Positions 17,042 to 27,622 of a stretch of DNA of 41,449 bases are shown piece by piece. A model generated the notes under the pieces. The model ran no database searches, was not told the origin of the DNA, and saw nothing but the letters and a program-made list of their open reading frames with translations. The position numbers and the translations under genes were made by a program. Numbering within the stretch: the first letter of the stretch is position 1; the number at the start of each line of letters is the position of its first letter. The stretch is from Nitrospirota bacterium (GTDB lineage: Bacteria; Nitrospirota; Thermodesulfovibrionia; Thermodesulfovibrionales; Magnetobacteriaceae): the NCBI GenBank assembly GCA_015233685.1, contig JADFXF010000011.1:1-41449 (forward strand), in the 5' to 3' direction.

Positions 17042-19995
17042 ATCTTGTTTATAGCAACCCTTACTATTGTAATAAACAGGGGTTCATTAATCAATAGTTT
17101 ACCGTCCTTTACATTCTTGCGTAACAGACTTTGTACATGAGACTTTATGGCATCGCTTGATAGAATTGCGGTGTTATTGTGATTTATAGCAGCGTCGTTA
17201 TCTGTCAATGAAAGAACGAATTTATCATATTGCTTAAATACTGCAGGCATGAAATCGTCTATTAAATTGTTGCCATCTCCAATTCGAGTTACAAATGGTA
17301 TTGCCACGTTCTTTGCCTTAAAGCCATCTTCGCCTATAACAAAATCTTTAGCCAGTGGGATGCGTGAGGACACACCGGCTCCAGCATTCAAACCCGCAAC
17401 AGGCCTTGCAGGTGCCTTTTGGTTATTAGTATTATTTTTGTTAAAGACAGAGTCAGCCAACAATAAACCCTTTGCTACCTCAAACTTTCTTTTGTCGGGT
17501 TTATTGTTGATAGTCAGAGGGATCTTTTTGTATGCCGTTGTGAATACACTTTTGAATACGTTGTTATCATCATTCGATAAATACTTATTGTTAGAACCAA
17601 ATACCCAGTCAACATGCCCCCAACCATTGCCAGCGCAAAATATCTCAGCCCTCGCCGGGTTTATACCGGCAGCAGAGAGCATCAGCCCTGAATAGTAGAA
17701 AATTGCACCATAAGCGAATTCAATTAGTTTGCGAAGTTCTTCAAGCTTTGGTATGGGAACATTGGAGTCAACATATCCTGAAAATTTTCCACTATGTAAA
17801 CTAAGCAGTACTGACAGCGTGTTTTCAGGCATAGCAACTAACAATGCTTCTATAAATTCTTTTGATTTCACAAGGTCACCAGAAAAGTAGTTTAGATTAT
17901 CAGTAATAATATCCTTATGCTTTATCAGGTATTCCTTGCATATATTTCCTGCAAATCTAAGAGAACATTCGAGACCGGGCTTTGCTTTTTGTTTTCCATC
18001 ATCGATTTTATCTTTGCTGTATAAAGTTATATCTGTAGTGCCTCCCCCGATGTCTATTATCAGATTCGGCTCGGCGGAGTTAATAGACGCATCAAAAAAA
18101 TAGGCGATTGCCTCACTTTCAGAAATACATCTTTTATCTCCGGGGGTATCTCCGAAAATATTTGAAAGAGTATCTTGTCTTATTTGATTCATAGCAATAG
18201 GATATGCCCATCGTATTTTAAATTTTGTACACCCATCGTATCTCATTTCAGCTTTGATTAATTTCATAAGATGATGTATATACGCTGTTAATTCAAAGTT
18301 AGTATTATTCTCAGTATTATCATTAGGATGACCCCACTTGAGTTTTTCAACAAACACTTTATGTGACATTTTTTCGATAGCGTCTGCTATTCTATCTGTT
18401 ATACTCGCTGAACCCGTCAAAGAATATGGAGGCATTTCTTTTTTTGCAAGTACGGCGACGCCATCCAATATTGGGGCATGACCCTGTTGATTCGTTTTTC
18501 TTTTATAAAGTGTTGGGAAACTTGCCAGTCTGCTGTCGCTTTTGTCTAATTGCCCCCGTGACGGCATGAAATCGCGTTCCATAAATTCAAATATGTCCGT
18601 AGCGACCCTCTCGGTTAAACTAAGATTGTGTGTTTTCGATGTCATCCATATCACTCTATCGTGTATATTTAGATGAGAAATGCTTGTGTCATCACCGGCA
18701 ATTTTTCTTGCTACAACGGTATGCGTTGTGCCAAAGTCGATACTTATTTCGTACTGTAAATTCACATCTATTCCGTTACCATCTGCAACATTAACAGGGA
18801 TTACTCCAACTTCATTGTCGTTTATTGTTACCTTCACGCATAGGGGCTGTTTATTACAATGCCATGTCCTACTGTAGTCGCTCTTAATAGGGCCACCCAA
18901 AGTAATACCCTTTTCATACATCGGTTCAATATTTATATCATTATTTTCCAATCTATTCGTGAATTTCTCATACTTGCACCCCCATACATAATAATCGCCC
19001 CAATCATCGGCTTTAAAATTGGGCCAAATACACACTGCGGGAAGCTCTATCTGTTCCATCTTGGAATATTTCTTTTCAAAAACGAGGTGATTTTCTTTGT
19101 CGATTTCCACGCGCACTGTTCCACCTGGTTTGATTTTAAAGGCCGGTCTATTTGTTCCGGTGGTCCCGTTTAGTGTCTTTAAATATGTATCAATATCTTC
19201 ATATCCTTTTGAGTTTATAGGCAGCACTACATAATCGTCGTCTGCAAAATATTCTCCTCGTTCAATGAATATATTTTTTACCGGGATGTCCACTGCCGAC
19301 GTGTATATGCTTAAAGGATGCTGGTCATCAAGTGACGGTATTCTGTCTGAAGGAAACGTACATATGATCGAAGGCTCATGCTGCCAATTGTTGAAAATCG
19401 GATCCTGTATATTCATTCTGTCACGCCAAGACCTAAGGGCGCCCTTTATTAAAGCGGAATCATAAATACCGAAAGTTTCTGCTCTGTAGGGGTCATCAAA
19501 TATACCTGTATTTTCATTATACCATGGTATTAATTTACTGCTGAGGGCGTAACAGGCCGATGTAAAAAAACCCGTGTAGTCTCCGCTTTTCATAAAACCA
19601 GCCACGGTTATACTATTTATTTTTATAAAATATAAACTATCAATATTGCCTTCATAAAGCGTCTTTGCCACATTATTGATTGGACTATTAGCAAAATCAT
19701 ATGGAACAAACTCCACATTTATATTATACAACTTCCTTAATACCAGAGCGGCTGTCAGTCCCCTTAACTCTCTGTTTAAAGGGTTTTCTTGCATGGCTTG
19801 TGCCTTTTTAAATAGTATGATCCTTGCCCACATATTCGGTATAAATGATGATGTATCATTGATTTCGCTCGTGGGCGTGACTATTCTATCAATGAAATCA
19901 TTTGTTATATCGTGTATATTATACCATACCCCTGGTCTGGTTGCTCCGGTTACTATAGGTGAAGTACCTTCTAATTCTGGTAAGAAACTAGCCAT
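17023..19995 (-). CDS. Large protein with actin/Hsp70-type ATPase core (gene 4)
   Basis: The 990-residue product has an ASKHA (actin/Hsp70/sugar kinase) nucleotide-binding core. Phosphate-1 loop EISIDFGTTHTVVA is at about 415-428, connect-1 SESEAIAYFFDA at about 625, phosphate-2 LIIDIGGGTTDITLY at about 645-659, and the adenosine motif IFCAGNGWGHV at about 785-795. About 410 residues precede the core and resemble nothing I can name. About 190 residues follow it. The size and the IDIGGGTTD form recall SrfB-like 'virulence factor' proteins, but identity is not established. No membrane segment is evident. ATGGAGG precedes the ATG, 12 bp after the tubulin-like gene. Confidence 0.88.
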   Translation of the reverse strand: MASFLPELEGTSPIVTGATRPGVWYNIHDITNDFIDRIVTPTSEINDTSSFIPNMWARIILFKKAQAMQENPLNRELRGLTAALVLRKLYNINVEFVPYDFANSPINNVAKTLYEGNIDSLYFIKINSITVAGFMKSGDYTGFFTSACYALSSKLIPWYNENTGIFDDPYRAETFGIYDSALIKGALRSWRDRMNIQDPIFNNWQHEPSIICTFPSDRIPSLDDQHPLSIYTSAVDIPVKNIFIERGEYFADDDYVVLPINSKGYEDIDTYLKTLNGTTGTNRPAFKIKPGGTVRVEIDKENHLVFEKKYSKMEQIELPAVCIWPNFKADDWGDYYVWGCKYEKFTNRLENNDINIEPMYEKGITLGGPIKSDYSRTWHCNKQPLCVKVTINDNEVGVIPVNVADGNGIDVNLQYEISIDFGTTHTVVARKIAGDDTSISHLNIHDRVIWMTSKTHNLSLTERVATDIFEFMERDFMPSRGQLDKSDSRLASFPTLYKRKTNQQGHAPILDGVAVLAKKEMPPYSLTGSASITDRIADAIEKMSHKVFVEKLKWGHPNDNTENNTNFELTAYIHHLMKLIKAEMRYDGCTKFKIRWAYPIAMNQIRQDTLSNIFGDTPGDKRCISESEAIAYFFDASINSAEPNLIIDIGGGTTDITLYSKDKIDDGKQKAKPGLECSLRFAGNICKEYLIKHKDIITDNLNYFSGDLVKSKEFIEALLVAMPENTLSVLLSLHSGKFSGYVDSNVPIPKLEELRKLIEFAYGAIFYYSGLMLSAAGINPARAEIFCAGNGWGHVDWVFGSNNKYLSNDDNNVFKSVFTTAYKKIPLTINNKPDKRKFEVAKGLLLADSVFNKNNTNNQKAPARPVAGLNAGAGVSSRIPLAKDFVIGEDGFKAKNVAIPFVTRIGDGNNLIDDFMPAVFKQYDKFVLSLTDNDAAINHNNTAILSSDAIKSHVQSLLRKNVKDGKLLINEPLFITIVRVAINKIWKLAL

Positions 19996-20007
19996 AAATC
20001 CTCCATT

Positions 20008-21543
20008 CTAAGAGCTATAATTTATATCCATAAACTTTTTACTTGTCTCACATAAAATGTGAAACACTCGTGAAAGGCTGCCATATCCTGATATCCTTTC
20101 AAGCAGTTCAGTGTCACACGCCGATTTCCATAGGAAATCATAAGCGTCTTCTTCTTTTGGTACGTAACCGCCTTTGCCATCCGACGGTCGCCATTTCAGT
20201 TTATTAAGGCCGGCACCGCTCACATCTTTTAAAAAATCTTTTAGTATTTCCGTAGAAAATAGACAAGTCTCTATAACTTTGTATATATCTGCCTCAAGTA
20301 TCCAGTCCTTATATTCCTTCTTATCCCTTTCTCCACATTGGACATGAAGCCCCAACAACCATGTTAAGAAGTAATCTTCAAGGTATTCTTTCAGCACTTC
20401 CATATTCTTGTCAATATCTGGATCTTTCCCAATATGCTTAATATACCATTCTGATCTTTTAAAGTATTTATCGTCCCTTAAAAGCTTATACCAAAACCCA
20501 ATAAAGCTGCATGACATCGTAGTAAACGTAAGGAGTTTGGTTTCATTAACCTGCTTACCAGGCAATTCTGGTAAATCCTCCCATATGACCTTACCTCTGG
20601 TTTTTCTTCCTAGAAACGAAAATTTGTCGGTAGGAGGTATATTTATTATATTGTCCCTGTTAAGTTCGAAGAAATTATTGGCGGCAAGTATTGCCAGCAT
20701 TTCCAAGTGGTGTGGTGGGTTTTCCTGGTCCTTTGCTCCAATGCTTGCTGACACGCCTTTCCTTTCCGTTTCACCGAGCATATATATCTTTTTGAAAGGA
20801 AGTGACTTGTAGTAATCCATGTGCTGCCTGGTTTTCACTAAAAAATCTGCAGGTTTGGCATAGTTGTCTTGTTCGCCATTTGGTACGGTATAGGTGAAAT
20901 ATGGAAGCAGGATTGATCCTCCAAGGAAAAAATTGCTGTTCGCTCCGAACTGATTGTCAAATAATTTTCCAATTGTCGGGAATATCGACGAACCTGTACC
21001 ACCAAAAATTGAGCCAATAAAAAAAACTCGAACTTCCTTACTATTAGACAGAGATGTAGTTATATCGCTACGCAATTTATCCCAGGGTCTCTTGTTCCAT
21101 TCGAATGCCTGTGCGGTTGCGATTGAACCGAGTGATGACCTGCCTTTAAACCCTATATCCCACTTATCCGCTCTAATTCCCGAGGTAAAGAGTATTTCTG
21201 TTAACTCAGAATTGCCACTAAAGTTGTTAAGGGATGTATAATAACCACCTTCTTCGTTTTCCGGCAGGGGATAAAACCATATGTCATCTCTCCTTTCTTC
21301 TATTGCACCTTCGCCGATGTTGTGTCTGAAGAAATCCGTATTGTTCGTTCCTATCAGGTGTTTTATTTTTTTATAATGATTTAGCGCTGTAAACGCCCTA
21401 CCCCAGTTTCCATTGTCCTTGTCAGCATCAATATGTAAGACCGATACATTTTTGTCGAATACGCCGCTGGCGCTCAGATGAACCAGCGACTCAAGACATC
21501 TTGCCCCTGTGCCGCCAATTGTTATTATATAATATCTACTCAT
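20008..21543 (-). CDS. Tubulin/FtsZ-superfamily protein (gene 3)
   Basis: The 511-residue protein carries the two glycine-rich GTP-binding loops of the tubulin/FtsZ fold. An N-terminal strand-loop IITIGGTGARCLESL (residues 6-20) matches T1, and FFIGSIFGGTGSSIFPTIG (175-192) matches the tubulin signature GGGTGSG. VLHIDADKDN (36-44) fits the T2/T3 region. It resembles the Pfam 'tubulin like' group rather than FtsZ: it is longer and lacks the FtsZ core and C-terminal tail. The frame opens at GTG 21552, but AAGGAG is placed correctly for the ATG at 21543, which overlaps the end of the preceding gene by 8 bp. GTP-dependent polymerisation is inferred only. Confidence 0.88.
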   Translation of the reverse strand: MSRYYIITIGGTGARCLESLVHLSASGVFDKNVSVLHIDADKDNGNWGRAFTALNHYKKIKHLIGTNNTDFFRHNIGEGAIEERRDDIWFYPLPENEEGGYYTSLNNFSGNSELTEILFTSGIRADKWDIGFKGRSSLGSIATAQAFEWNKRPWDKLRSDITTSLSNSKEVRVFFIGSIFGGTGSSIFPTIGKLFDNQFGANSNFFLGGSILLPYFTYTVPNGEQDNYAKPADFLVKTRQHMDYYKSLPFKKIYMLGETERKGVSASIGAKDQENPPHHLEMLAILAANNFFELNRDNIINIPPTDKFSFLGRKTRGKVIWEDLPELPGKQVNETKLLTFTTMSCSFIGFWYKLLRDDKYFKRSEWYIKHIGKDPDIDKNMEVLKEYLEDYFLTWLLGLHVQCGERDKKEYKDWILEADIYKVIETCLFSTEILKDFLKDVSGAGLNKLKWRPSDGKGGYVPKEEDAYDFLWKSACDTELLERISGYGSLSRVFHILCETSKKFMDINYSS

Positions 21544-22000
21544 TTCCGCCACGCTCCTTATTCCTGTATTTGAGATCTATATATTGAGAAGGTATATCCG
21601 GCTTAAAGCGTTTTATGCAAAGATAGACAATTCCTATTCCAATTACAGATGGTAATAAACCAATCAGGGCTATTGGCAGATCACCGCCCTTTAAGAAAAT
21701 TATATGACCGGCGAAAAATTGAACAACAAAGATTGCGCTGGATATAACCAGCGTTATAATTATTTTCCTGCGACTTCTTTTTGCATTTCCCTCTTCCTTG
21801 TTTTCCCTGATGATGGATATAATGTCTTCGTGACATTTTATTTTGCTATTTTTTATCTCGCAGCTGCGTTTGTCTGTTGATTTCTTAAGGAATAAGCAAC
21901 AAATCATAGCCCAAATGATTGGCACTATAAGCGTAAATTCTAAAAATTGCTCAACTACATCTTTTGGATAATTGAATTTACTATAAATTAAATCTAACAT
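21536..22000 (-). CDS. Small three-helix membrane protein (gene 2)
   Basis: The product, about 154 residues, is not recognised. Three hydrophobic segments are visible: TLIVPIIWAMICCLFL (about 27-42), IIITLVISSAIFVVQFFAG (about 80-98) and LPIALIGLLPSVIGIGIVYL (about 107-126). A charged loop (KRSCEIKNSKIKCHED, RRK) lies between the first two, and the C-terminus is basic. The ATG at 22000 has GGGGG six bases before it. The gene follows the lipoprotein gene by 9 bp and overlaps the tubulin-like gene. It probably forms the inner-membrane part of the operon's product. Confidence 0.75.
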   Translation of the reverse strand: MLDLIYSKFNYPKDVVEQFLEFTLIVPIIWAMICCLFLKKSTDKRSCEIKNSKIKCHEDIISIIRENKEEGNAKRSRRKIIITLVISSAIFVVQFFAGHIIFLKGGDLPIALIGLLPSVIGIGIVYLCIKRFKPDIPSQYIDLKYRNKERGGNE

Positions 22001-22009
22001 CACAACCCC

Positions 22010-23284
22010 CTATTGTTGTTGGTTTTCAATGATGAGGTAGAATCTCAACGGTTTGACTATCCCATCTGATATAATCGATACTATATCCTCTAATCCAAAG
22101 GTCTTTGTGAAGGAAGCTATGTTGCTGTCATCCTGTGTTGACCATTCACCAACCCATTTATCTATTTTTATATTTTCGTTTTTCATCATCAAATCAATTG
22201 CATAGTAAGAATAGTCTTTTGTTTTACAATTGCTTGTATTGTCATTGTTAGTAACTGTTTTTAGGAGTTTACGCGGTATTTCAATTTCTAATTTTGTTTT
22301 ATGTTTTTTGTCATCTTTGGACATGACTACGTGAATGTCGGCGATTTTCTCATCTGTTTGCGTGCGCAATACCGCTGTTTCTATAGTTATATTATCAATT
22401 GCAGTTTCATTAGCAATAGTTTCTATGGTAAGAGAAAAATTTGCCTTATTGATTGTCTTATCTTCCTTCCATGAAACAACATATGCCGATGAGTCGTTTG
22501 CTTTTTTGTCGCATTCTTTCAGAAAGTTGAATCCTGAATCTATAAAGCCTGGCGGCGTTGAAAATGTGGGCAGTGCGGCATTGTCTATAAATTTGATTTT
22601 TTCGGGAGGATTGGGTAAGTTCTTAGGTTCAGAGCCTTTTCGATATCCGACTAACAGATAAAATGGGCGCGCTCCTTCGAACAACTGATTCTCATCATTA
22701 GACTGTTTTATAGTGCTTCTCAATATCTCACTATATGCGTCGCCGTTGAATTGGCTCTTTATACCTATTAACGTAAAACTGTATCCATTTTGTGATAATT
22801 TCATTATTTGCTCTCCAATCATATCAATCTCAGCGTTTCTTTTTCCTCGCTCGGTGGAAATAACCATGTCTGATATTATTACGAATGAGCTGGGCGACTT
22901 ATCCAGTACTTTTTTTAATGGTTCGCTCAATAGGGTGTTAGATTGCTGGTAAAATTCTTTATTAATCGATACCCAAATAAAGTTATTGTCAGTAATATTG
23001 TCTATCTTATCTCCAAAACTGAAAAACTTGGCAGGGCGGTTGCTATCGGCCAGTGTGTGCAGGTTATTTCTTATGAATTTAGAATACGTAGAATTATGGT
23101 CATCGACAAATCCTGTCATTGATTGTGTTGCATCAACGAATAGAAATAGTCCAGGCGTTCCTTTTTGTTTGAATTTATCTTTAACATCAACGCATGCCTT
23201 AACACGTGCCTTATCTTCTTTATTACATCCGGATATCATAATAACAACAAATAAAATCAAAATTGCCCTTGCGACATTAGCCAT
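22010..23284 (-). CDS. Lipoprotein with von Willebrand A-type MIDAS domain (gene 1)
   Basis: The 424-residue protein begins with a lipoprotein signal (VARAILILFVVIMISGC, acylated Cys20). A VWA-like domain follows: LFLFVDATQSMTGF provides the D-x-T-x-S metal site (D51, T53, S55), NTLLSEPL provides the downstream threonine (about 117) and FVIISDMV the aspartate (139). The C-terminal half (from about 265) is beta-rich with NFSLTIETIANET and may be an Ig-like or adhesion module. AAGGAG stands upstream of the ATG. As first gene of the operon it would be the envelope-exposed, metal-dependent ligand-binding component. Confidence 0.85.
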   Translation of the reverse strand: MANVARAILILFVVIMISGCNKEDKARVKACVDVKDKFKQKGTPGLFLFVDATQSMTGFVDDHNSTYSKFIRNNLHTLADSNRPAKFFSFGDKIDNITDNNFIWVSINKEFYQQSNTLLSEPLKKVLDKSPSSFVIISDMVISTERGKRNAEIDMIGEQIMKLSQNGYSFTLIGIKSQFNGDAYSEILRSTIKQSNDENQLFEGARPFYLLVGYRKGSEPKNLPNPPEKIKFIDNAALPTFSTPPGFIDSGFNFLKECDKKANDSSAYVVSWKEDKTINKANFSLTIETIANETAIDNITIETAVLRTQTDEKIADIHVVMSKDDKKHKTKLEIEIPRKLLKTVTNNDNTSNCKTKDYSYYAIDLMMKNENIKIDKWVGEWSTQDDSNIASFTKTFGLEDIVSIISDGIVKPLRFYLIIENQQQ

Positions 23285-23340
23285 ATTGCCTCATCTCCTT
23301 TAATACAAATGTGACAGCGTTTTCCCTTGCTTCATAGCCC

Positions 23341-23369
23341 TTAAAAGAGCAATTTTCATGCCATGTCAA
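23341..23369 (-). promoter_or_regulatory. Weak promoter candidate for the five-gene operon
   Basis: On the minus strand TTGACA (23369-23364) is followed after 17 bp by TTTTAA (23346-23341), about 57 bp upstream of gene 1. The -10 is poor, so this is tentative. Confidence 0.3.
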
Positions 23370-23413
23370 TTATCTATATAAATCAGGTAGTTATAAAATG
23401 GCGATACTCATAA

Positions 23414-25549
<2,136 letters not shown>

Positions 25550-25564
25550 AGTTAATGAGCAGCG

Positions 25565-26194
25565 CTAGTACTCGACATACTTTGCGATAACCTTACCAAC
25601 AATTCTCAGGTCTTTTCTGTCTCTGCCGCTGATAATGATGTCGTCGTAGTCAGGATTCAGCGGTTTAAGAAGTACGCTGTCATCAAGAATCTTCAGTTTT
25701 TTCAACGTCACGTCATCACCAAACTTAGCTACGACATAATCGCCGCTGACGGTGGCCAAAGAGGGAGAGACGACAACAAACTCGCCGGCCTTAAACTCTG
25801 GCTCCATGCTGCTACCGTCAACCAGTAAGGCAAACGCATGCTCATCCTTAGTATCATAGGCAAGCCATTTATCGGCATAGCCGGGCTGAAAGATGTCAAC
25901 CGCCTCGTGCCATAGGCCCGCCTTGACCCAGGAGATAACAGGTACCTTTCTGGCCTTTTTTAGCTTCGCGTGGCTTATGTTGGTATCCGAGTAGAAATCT
26001 TCCTCCGGAATTCCAAGGGCCTTAGCTATTCGGCTGATGTTTTTCTTGCCGAAACCACGCTTGCCTGTCATATAGGCGTTTAAGTTTTGGGGCATGACGC
26101 CAATCATAGCGGCAAGCTCCTTCTGCTTGATACTGCGCTGTTGAAGTATCCTGATAATCTTATTTCTGACGCGTTCATCAATAGCCGTGTTCAT
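25565..26194 (-). CDS. S24-family (CI/LexA-like) self-cleaving transcriptional repressor
   Basis: The 209-residue protein has an N-terminal helix-turn-helix (KQKELAAMIGVMPQNLNAYMTG, about 22-43) and a C-terminal S24 peptidase domain. The catalytic serine is in LLVDGSSMEPEF and the lysine in DYVVAKFGD. The cleavage region before it (VPISWVKAGLW) resembles phage CI-type repressors more than LexA. DNA damage through RecA is the expected inducer for the family. The ATG at 26194 gives a normal N-terminus, and an upstream ATG at 26230 would add 12 unlikely residues. It is divergent from the Cys-cluster/HTH gene, with an 18-bp palindrome between them. Confidence 0.9.
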   Translation of the reverse strand: MNTAIDERVRNKIIRILQQRSIKQKELAAMIGVMPQNLNAYMTGKRGFGKKNISRIAKALGIPEEDFYSDTNISHAKLKKARKVPVISWVKAGLWHEAVDIFQPGYADKWLAYDTKDEHAFALLVDGSSMEPEFKAGEFVVVSPSLATVSGDYVVAKFGDDVTLKKLKILDDSVLLKPLNPDYDDIIISGRDRKDLRIVGKVIAKYVEY

Positions 26195-26308
26195 AGTATG
26201 GGTATGATAGCGCAACCGGCGGCAAAACATACATTATTCGCCATGTATTTATGAGATAGCCATATAAATAAAATTGCATTATCAATCTAACTAAATAAAT
26301 AATATCTA

Positions 26309-26337
26309 TTGACATATAATATTATATGTGTTATATT
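26309..26337 (+). promoter_or_regulatory. Sigma70 promoter with an 18-bp perfect palindromic operator
   Basis: TTGACA (26309-26314) and TATATT (26332-26337) are 17 bp apart and point at the Cys-cluster/HTH gene. The perfect palindrome ACATATAATATTATATGT (26312-26329) starts inside the -35 and fills the spacer, so a bound dimer would block polymerase. The divergent S24 repressor is the obvious candidate to bind it. Confidence 0.75.
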
Positions 26338-26470
26338 AGTCTATGCGGCTGAGGTCTTCTGCCCCCGGCGGCGGCTCCACTGAAATAGGTCTTTTACTGA
26401 CACGCACATATTATTGAGCCTTCACGCGGCTCGAAAAACTGCGGCCTCAGGCCGGAAAAAGGAGGATAAG

Positions 26471-26848
26471 ATGGAAGAACACGAGGTGTCAAAAAAGGGT
26501 GCCGCTTTGGTGGTATCCTGTATGCGGTGCAAAAAATACATAAGCTGTAACGAGACATGCGTATATGTAGACAGGATTTTGTCGGCTAATTCCCATACGA
26601 AAGAAATATTGACATCCGACAATGTGCAGATGCGCGACTACAAGGAGGTTTTGAACGAACTCAGGGAAGTCCGGGACATGAGCAAAAAAATCAACATTGG
26701 GAAAATCAGGCAAATAAAAGACATCAGGCTTCGCGCGATAGCACTAATGATATACGGCAAAATCAGTATATTTGAGATTGCCGCCCTGCTCGATAAGTCT
26801 GTCTCGCAGATATACAGAATAGTAGGCAGGGGGCCATCACAGGCCTGA
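26471..26848 (+). CDS. Small protein with Cys cluster and C-terminal helix-turn-helix
   Basis: The 125-residue product has four cysteines spaced C17-x2-C20-x5-C26-x3-C30, which could bind zinc or an iron-sulfur cluster. The C-terminal HTH (LRAIALMIYGKISIFEIAALLDKSVSQIYRIV) resembles sigma region 4 or resolvase-type HTHs. I do not recognise the family. AAAGGAGG precedes the ATG at 26471, and the open frame farther upstream lacks support. Its promoter overlaps the palindrome next to the S24 repressor gene, so it is probably repressed by that protein. The gene ends 4 bp before a convergent gene. Confidence 0.7.
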   Translation: MEEHEVSKKGAALVVSCMRCKKYISCNETCVYVDRILSANSHTKEILTSDNVQMRDYKEVLNELREVRDMSKKINIGKIRQIKDIRLRAIALMIYGKISIFEIAALLDKSVSQIYRIVGRGPSQA

Positions 26849-26852
26849 GTTG

Positions 26853-27119
26853 TCAGAGTTGTCTTCTCAGGAAGGTCCTGCACGATGGATAAGCGGAGCA
26901 TCGGAATCTCACGAGTTCCCCTTTTTTCATATACAGGTGCATGGGCCTTCCACACACGGGGCACTTTGGCCTGTCTTTTAGTTTATCAGACACACTGCCC
27001 GGAGAAAACTGCCGTCCGCAGACCAGACATAAACGCCGTGGTTTACCGCTTTTCGTCTTCCCGTACCTATAGGACGCGTCATGGCCGCATACAGGGCATT
27101 TTACTTGTGATTCTTTCAC
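26853..27119 (-). CDS. Double zinc-ribbon protein, InsA/IS1-like N-terminal type
   Basis: The 88-residue product has one ribbon CPVCGHDASYRYGKTKSGKP followed by CLVCGRQF, which matches the N-terminal zinc ribbon of IS1-type InsA and related transposases. A second ribbon is CPVCGRPM ... RFRCSAYPSC, topoisomerase-like. There is no DDE domain, no HTH and no inverted repeat flanking it, so this is not a complete transposase. It may be a stand-alone nucleic-acid-binding protein derived from one. The start is GTG. Confidence 0.65.
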   Translation of the reverse strand: MKESQVKCPVCGHDASYRYGKTKSGKPRRLCLVCGRQFSPGSVSDKLKDRPKCPVCGRPMHLYMKKGELVRFRCSAYPSCRTFLRRQL

Positions 27120-27231
27120 CTACAACACCCCCGCGCCGCTATTATATCACATTCTGATCAGACGGCGGCAAGTCCACTGCCGTTAATTATGGTGGATTAC
27201 ACCTGAATATGAAATATTTCTACACATGAAT

Positions 27232-27259
27232 TAAAGTTTCGGACAATAACAACCGACAA
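27232..27259 (+). promoter_or_regulatory. Sigma28 (FliA)-like promoter, copy 1
   Basis: TAAAGTTT (27232-27239) is identical to the flagellar sigma28 -35 consensus, and ACCGACAA (27252-27259) matches the GCCGATAA -10 at six of eight positions. The spacer is 12 bp, one longer than the usual 11. The same two elements, with a different spacer sequence, precede the paralogous gene at 38921. Confidence 0.6.
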
Positions 27260-27304
27260 GGAATCTACAACTGGAGTACGTGAATGACTTACAAGGAGGT
27301 TAAT

Positions 27305-27622
27305 ATGTCGAATATTGGAGGCGTTACGCAGGGCGTTGTTAATGCGCCTGCGGCTAATTCAGCACCCGTCACCCCAAAAAAGGCTGAGGTTGAAGCTCCC
27401 GCCCATCAGACAAGCGCGGCAAGCTCATCTGGCGCTGCTACTGTCCAGCTTTCAAGTGCTGCTCAGGCCCTGCTATTACAGCAACAGGGACTTACCGCGG
27501 CACAGATTTCCCATAAGCTGGGCATAAGTATCAGCAAAGTAAACAGTTATCTGACGTCCGGGTCGAACACTAATACTACAACCGCCGTTGCGGCAACACC
27601 AAAGGCAAGCGGCACAACATAA
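27305..27622 (+). CDS. Small Ala/Thr/Ser-rich protein with HTH-like motif, paralogue 1
   Basis: The 105-residue product begins at the ATG preceded by AAGGAGG. An ATG seven codons upstream is in frame, but it lies in front of the ribosome-binding site. A low-complexity N-terminus (Ala/Pro/Ser) is followed by VQLSSAAQALLLQQQ and GLTAAQISHKLGISISKVNSYL, a LuxR/sigma-4-like helix-turn-helix, then a Thr/Ala-rich tail ending SGTT. It is closely similar to the protein at 38921. A sigma28-like promoter suggests co-regulation with flagellar genes. The function is unknown. Confidence 0.75.
   Translation: MSNIGGVTQGVVNAPAANSAPVTPKKAEVEAPAHQTSAASSSGAATVQLSSAAQALLLQQQGLTAAQISHKLGISISKVNSYLTSGSNTNTTTAVAATPKASGTT

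Noticed and set aside
17023-21543. Plasmid partition (ParM/TubZ-type) interpretation of the actin-like and tubulin-like genes
   Set aside because: There is no DNA-binding adaptor gene, centromere-like repeats or replication gene. The other operon members are envelope proteins and the locus lies between chromosomal genes.
26853-27119. Insertion sequence around the zinc-ribbon gene
   Set aside because: There is no DDE transposase domain, no terminal inverted repeats and no target-site duplication, so only a zinc-ribbon protein is called.
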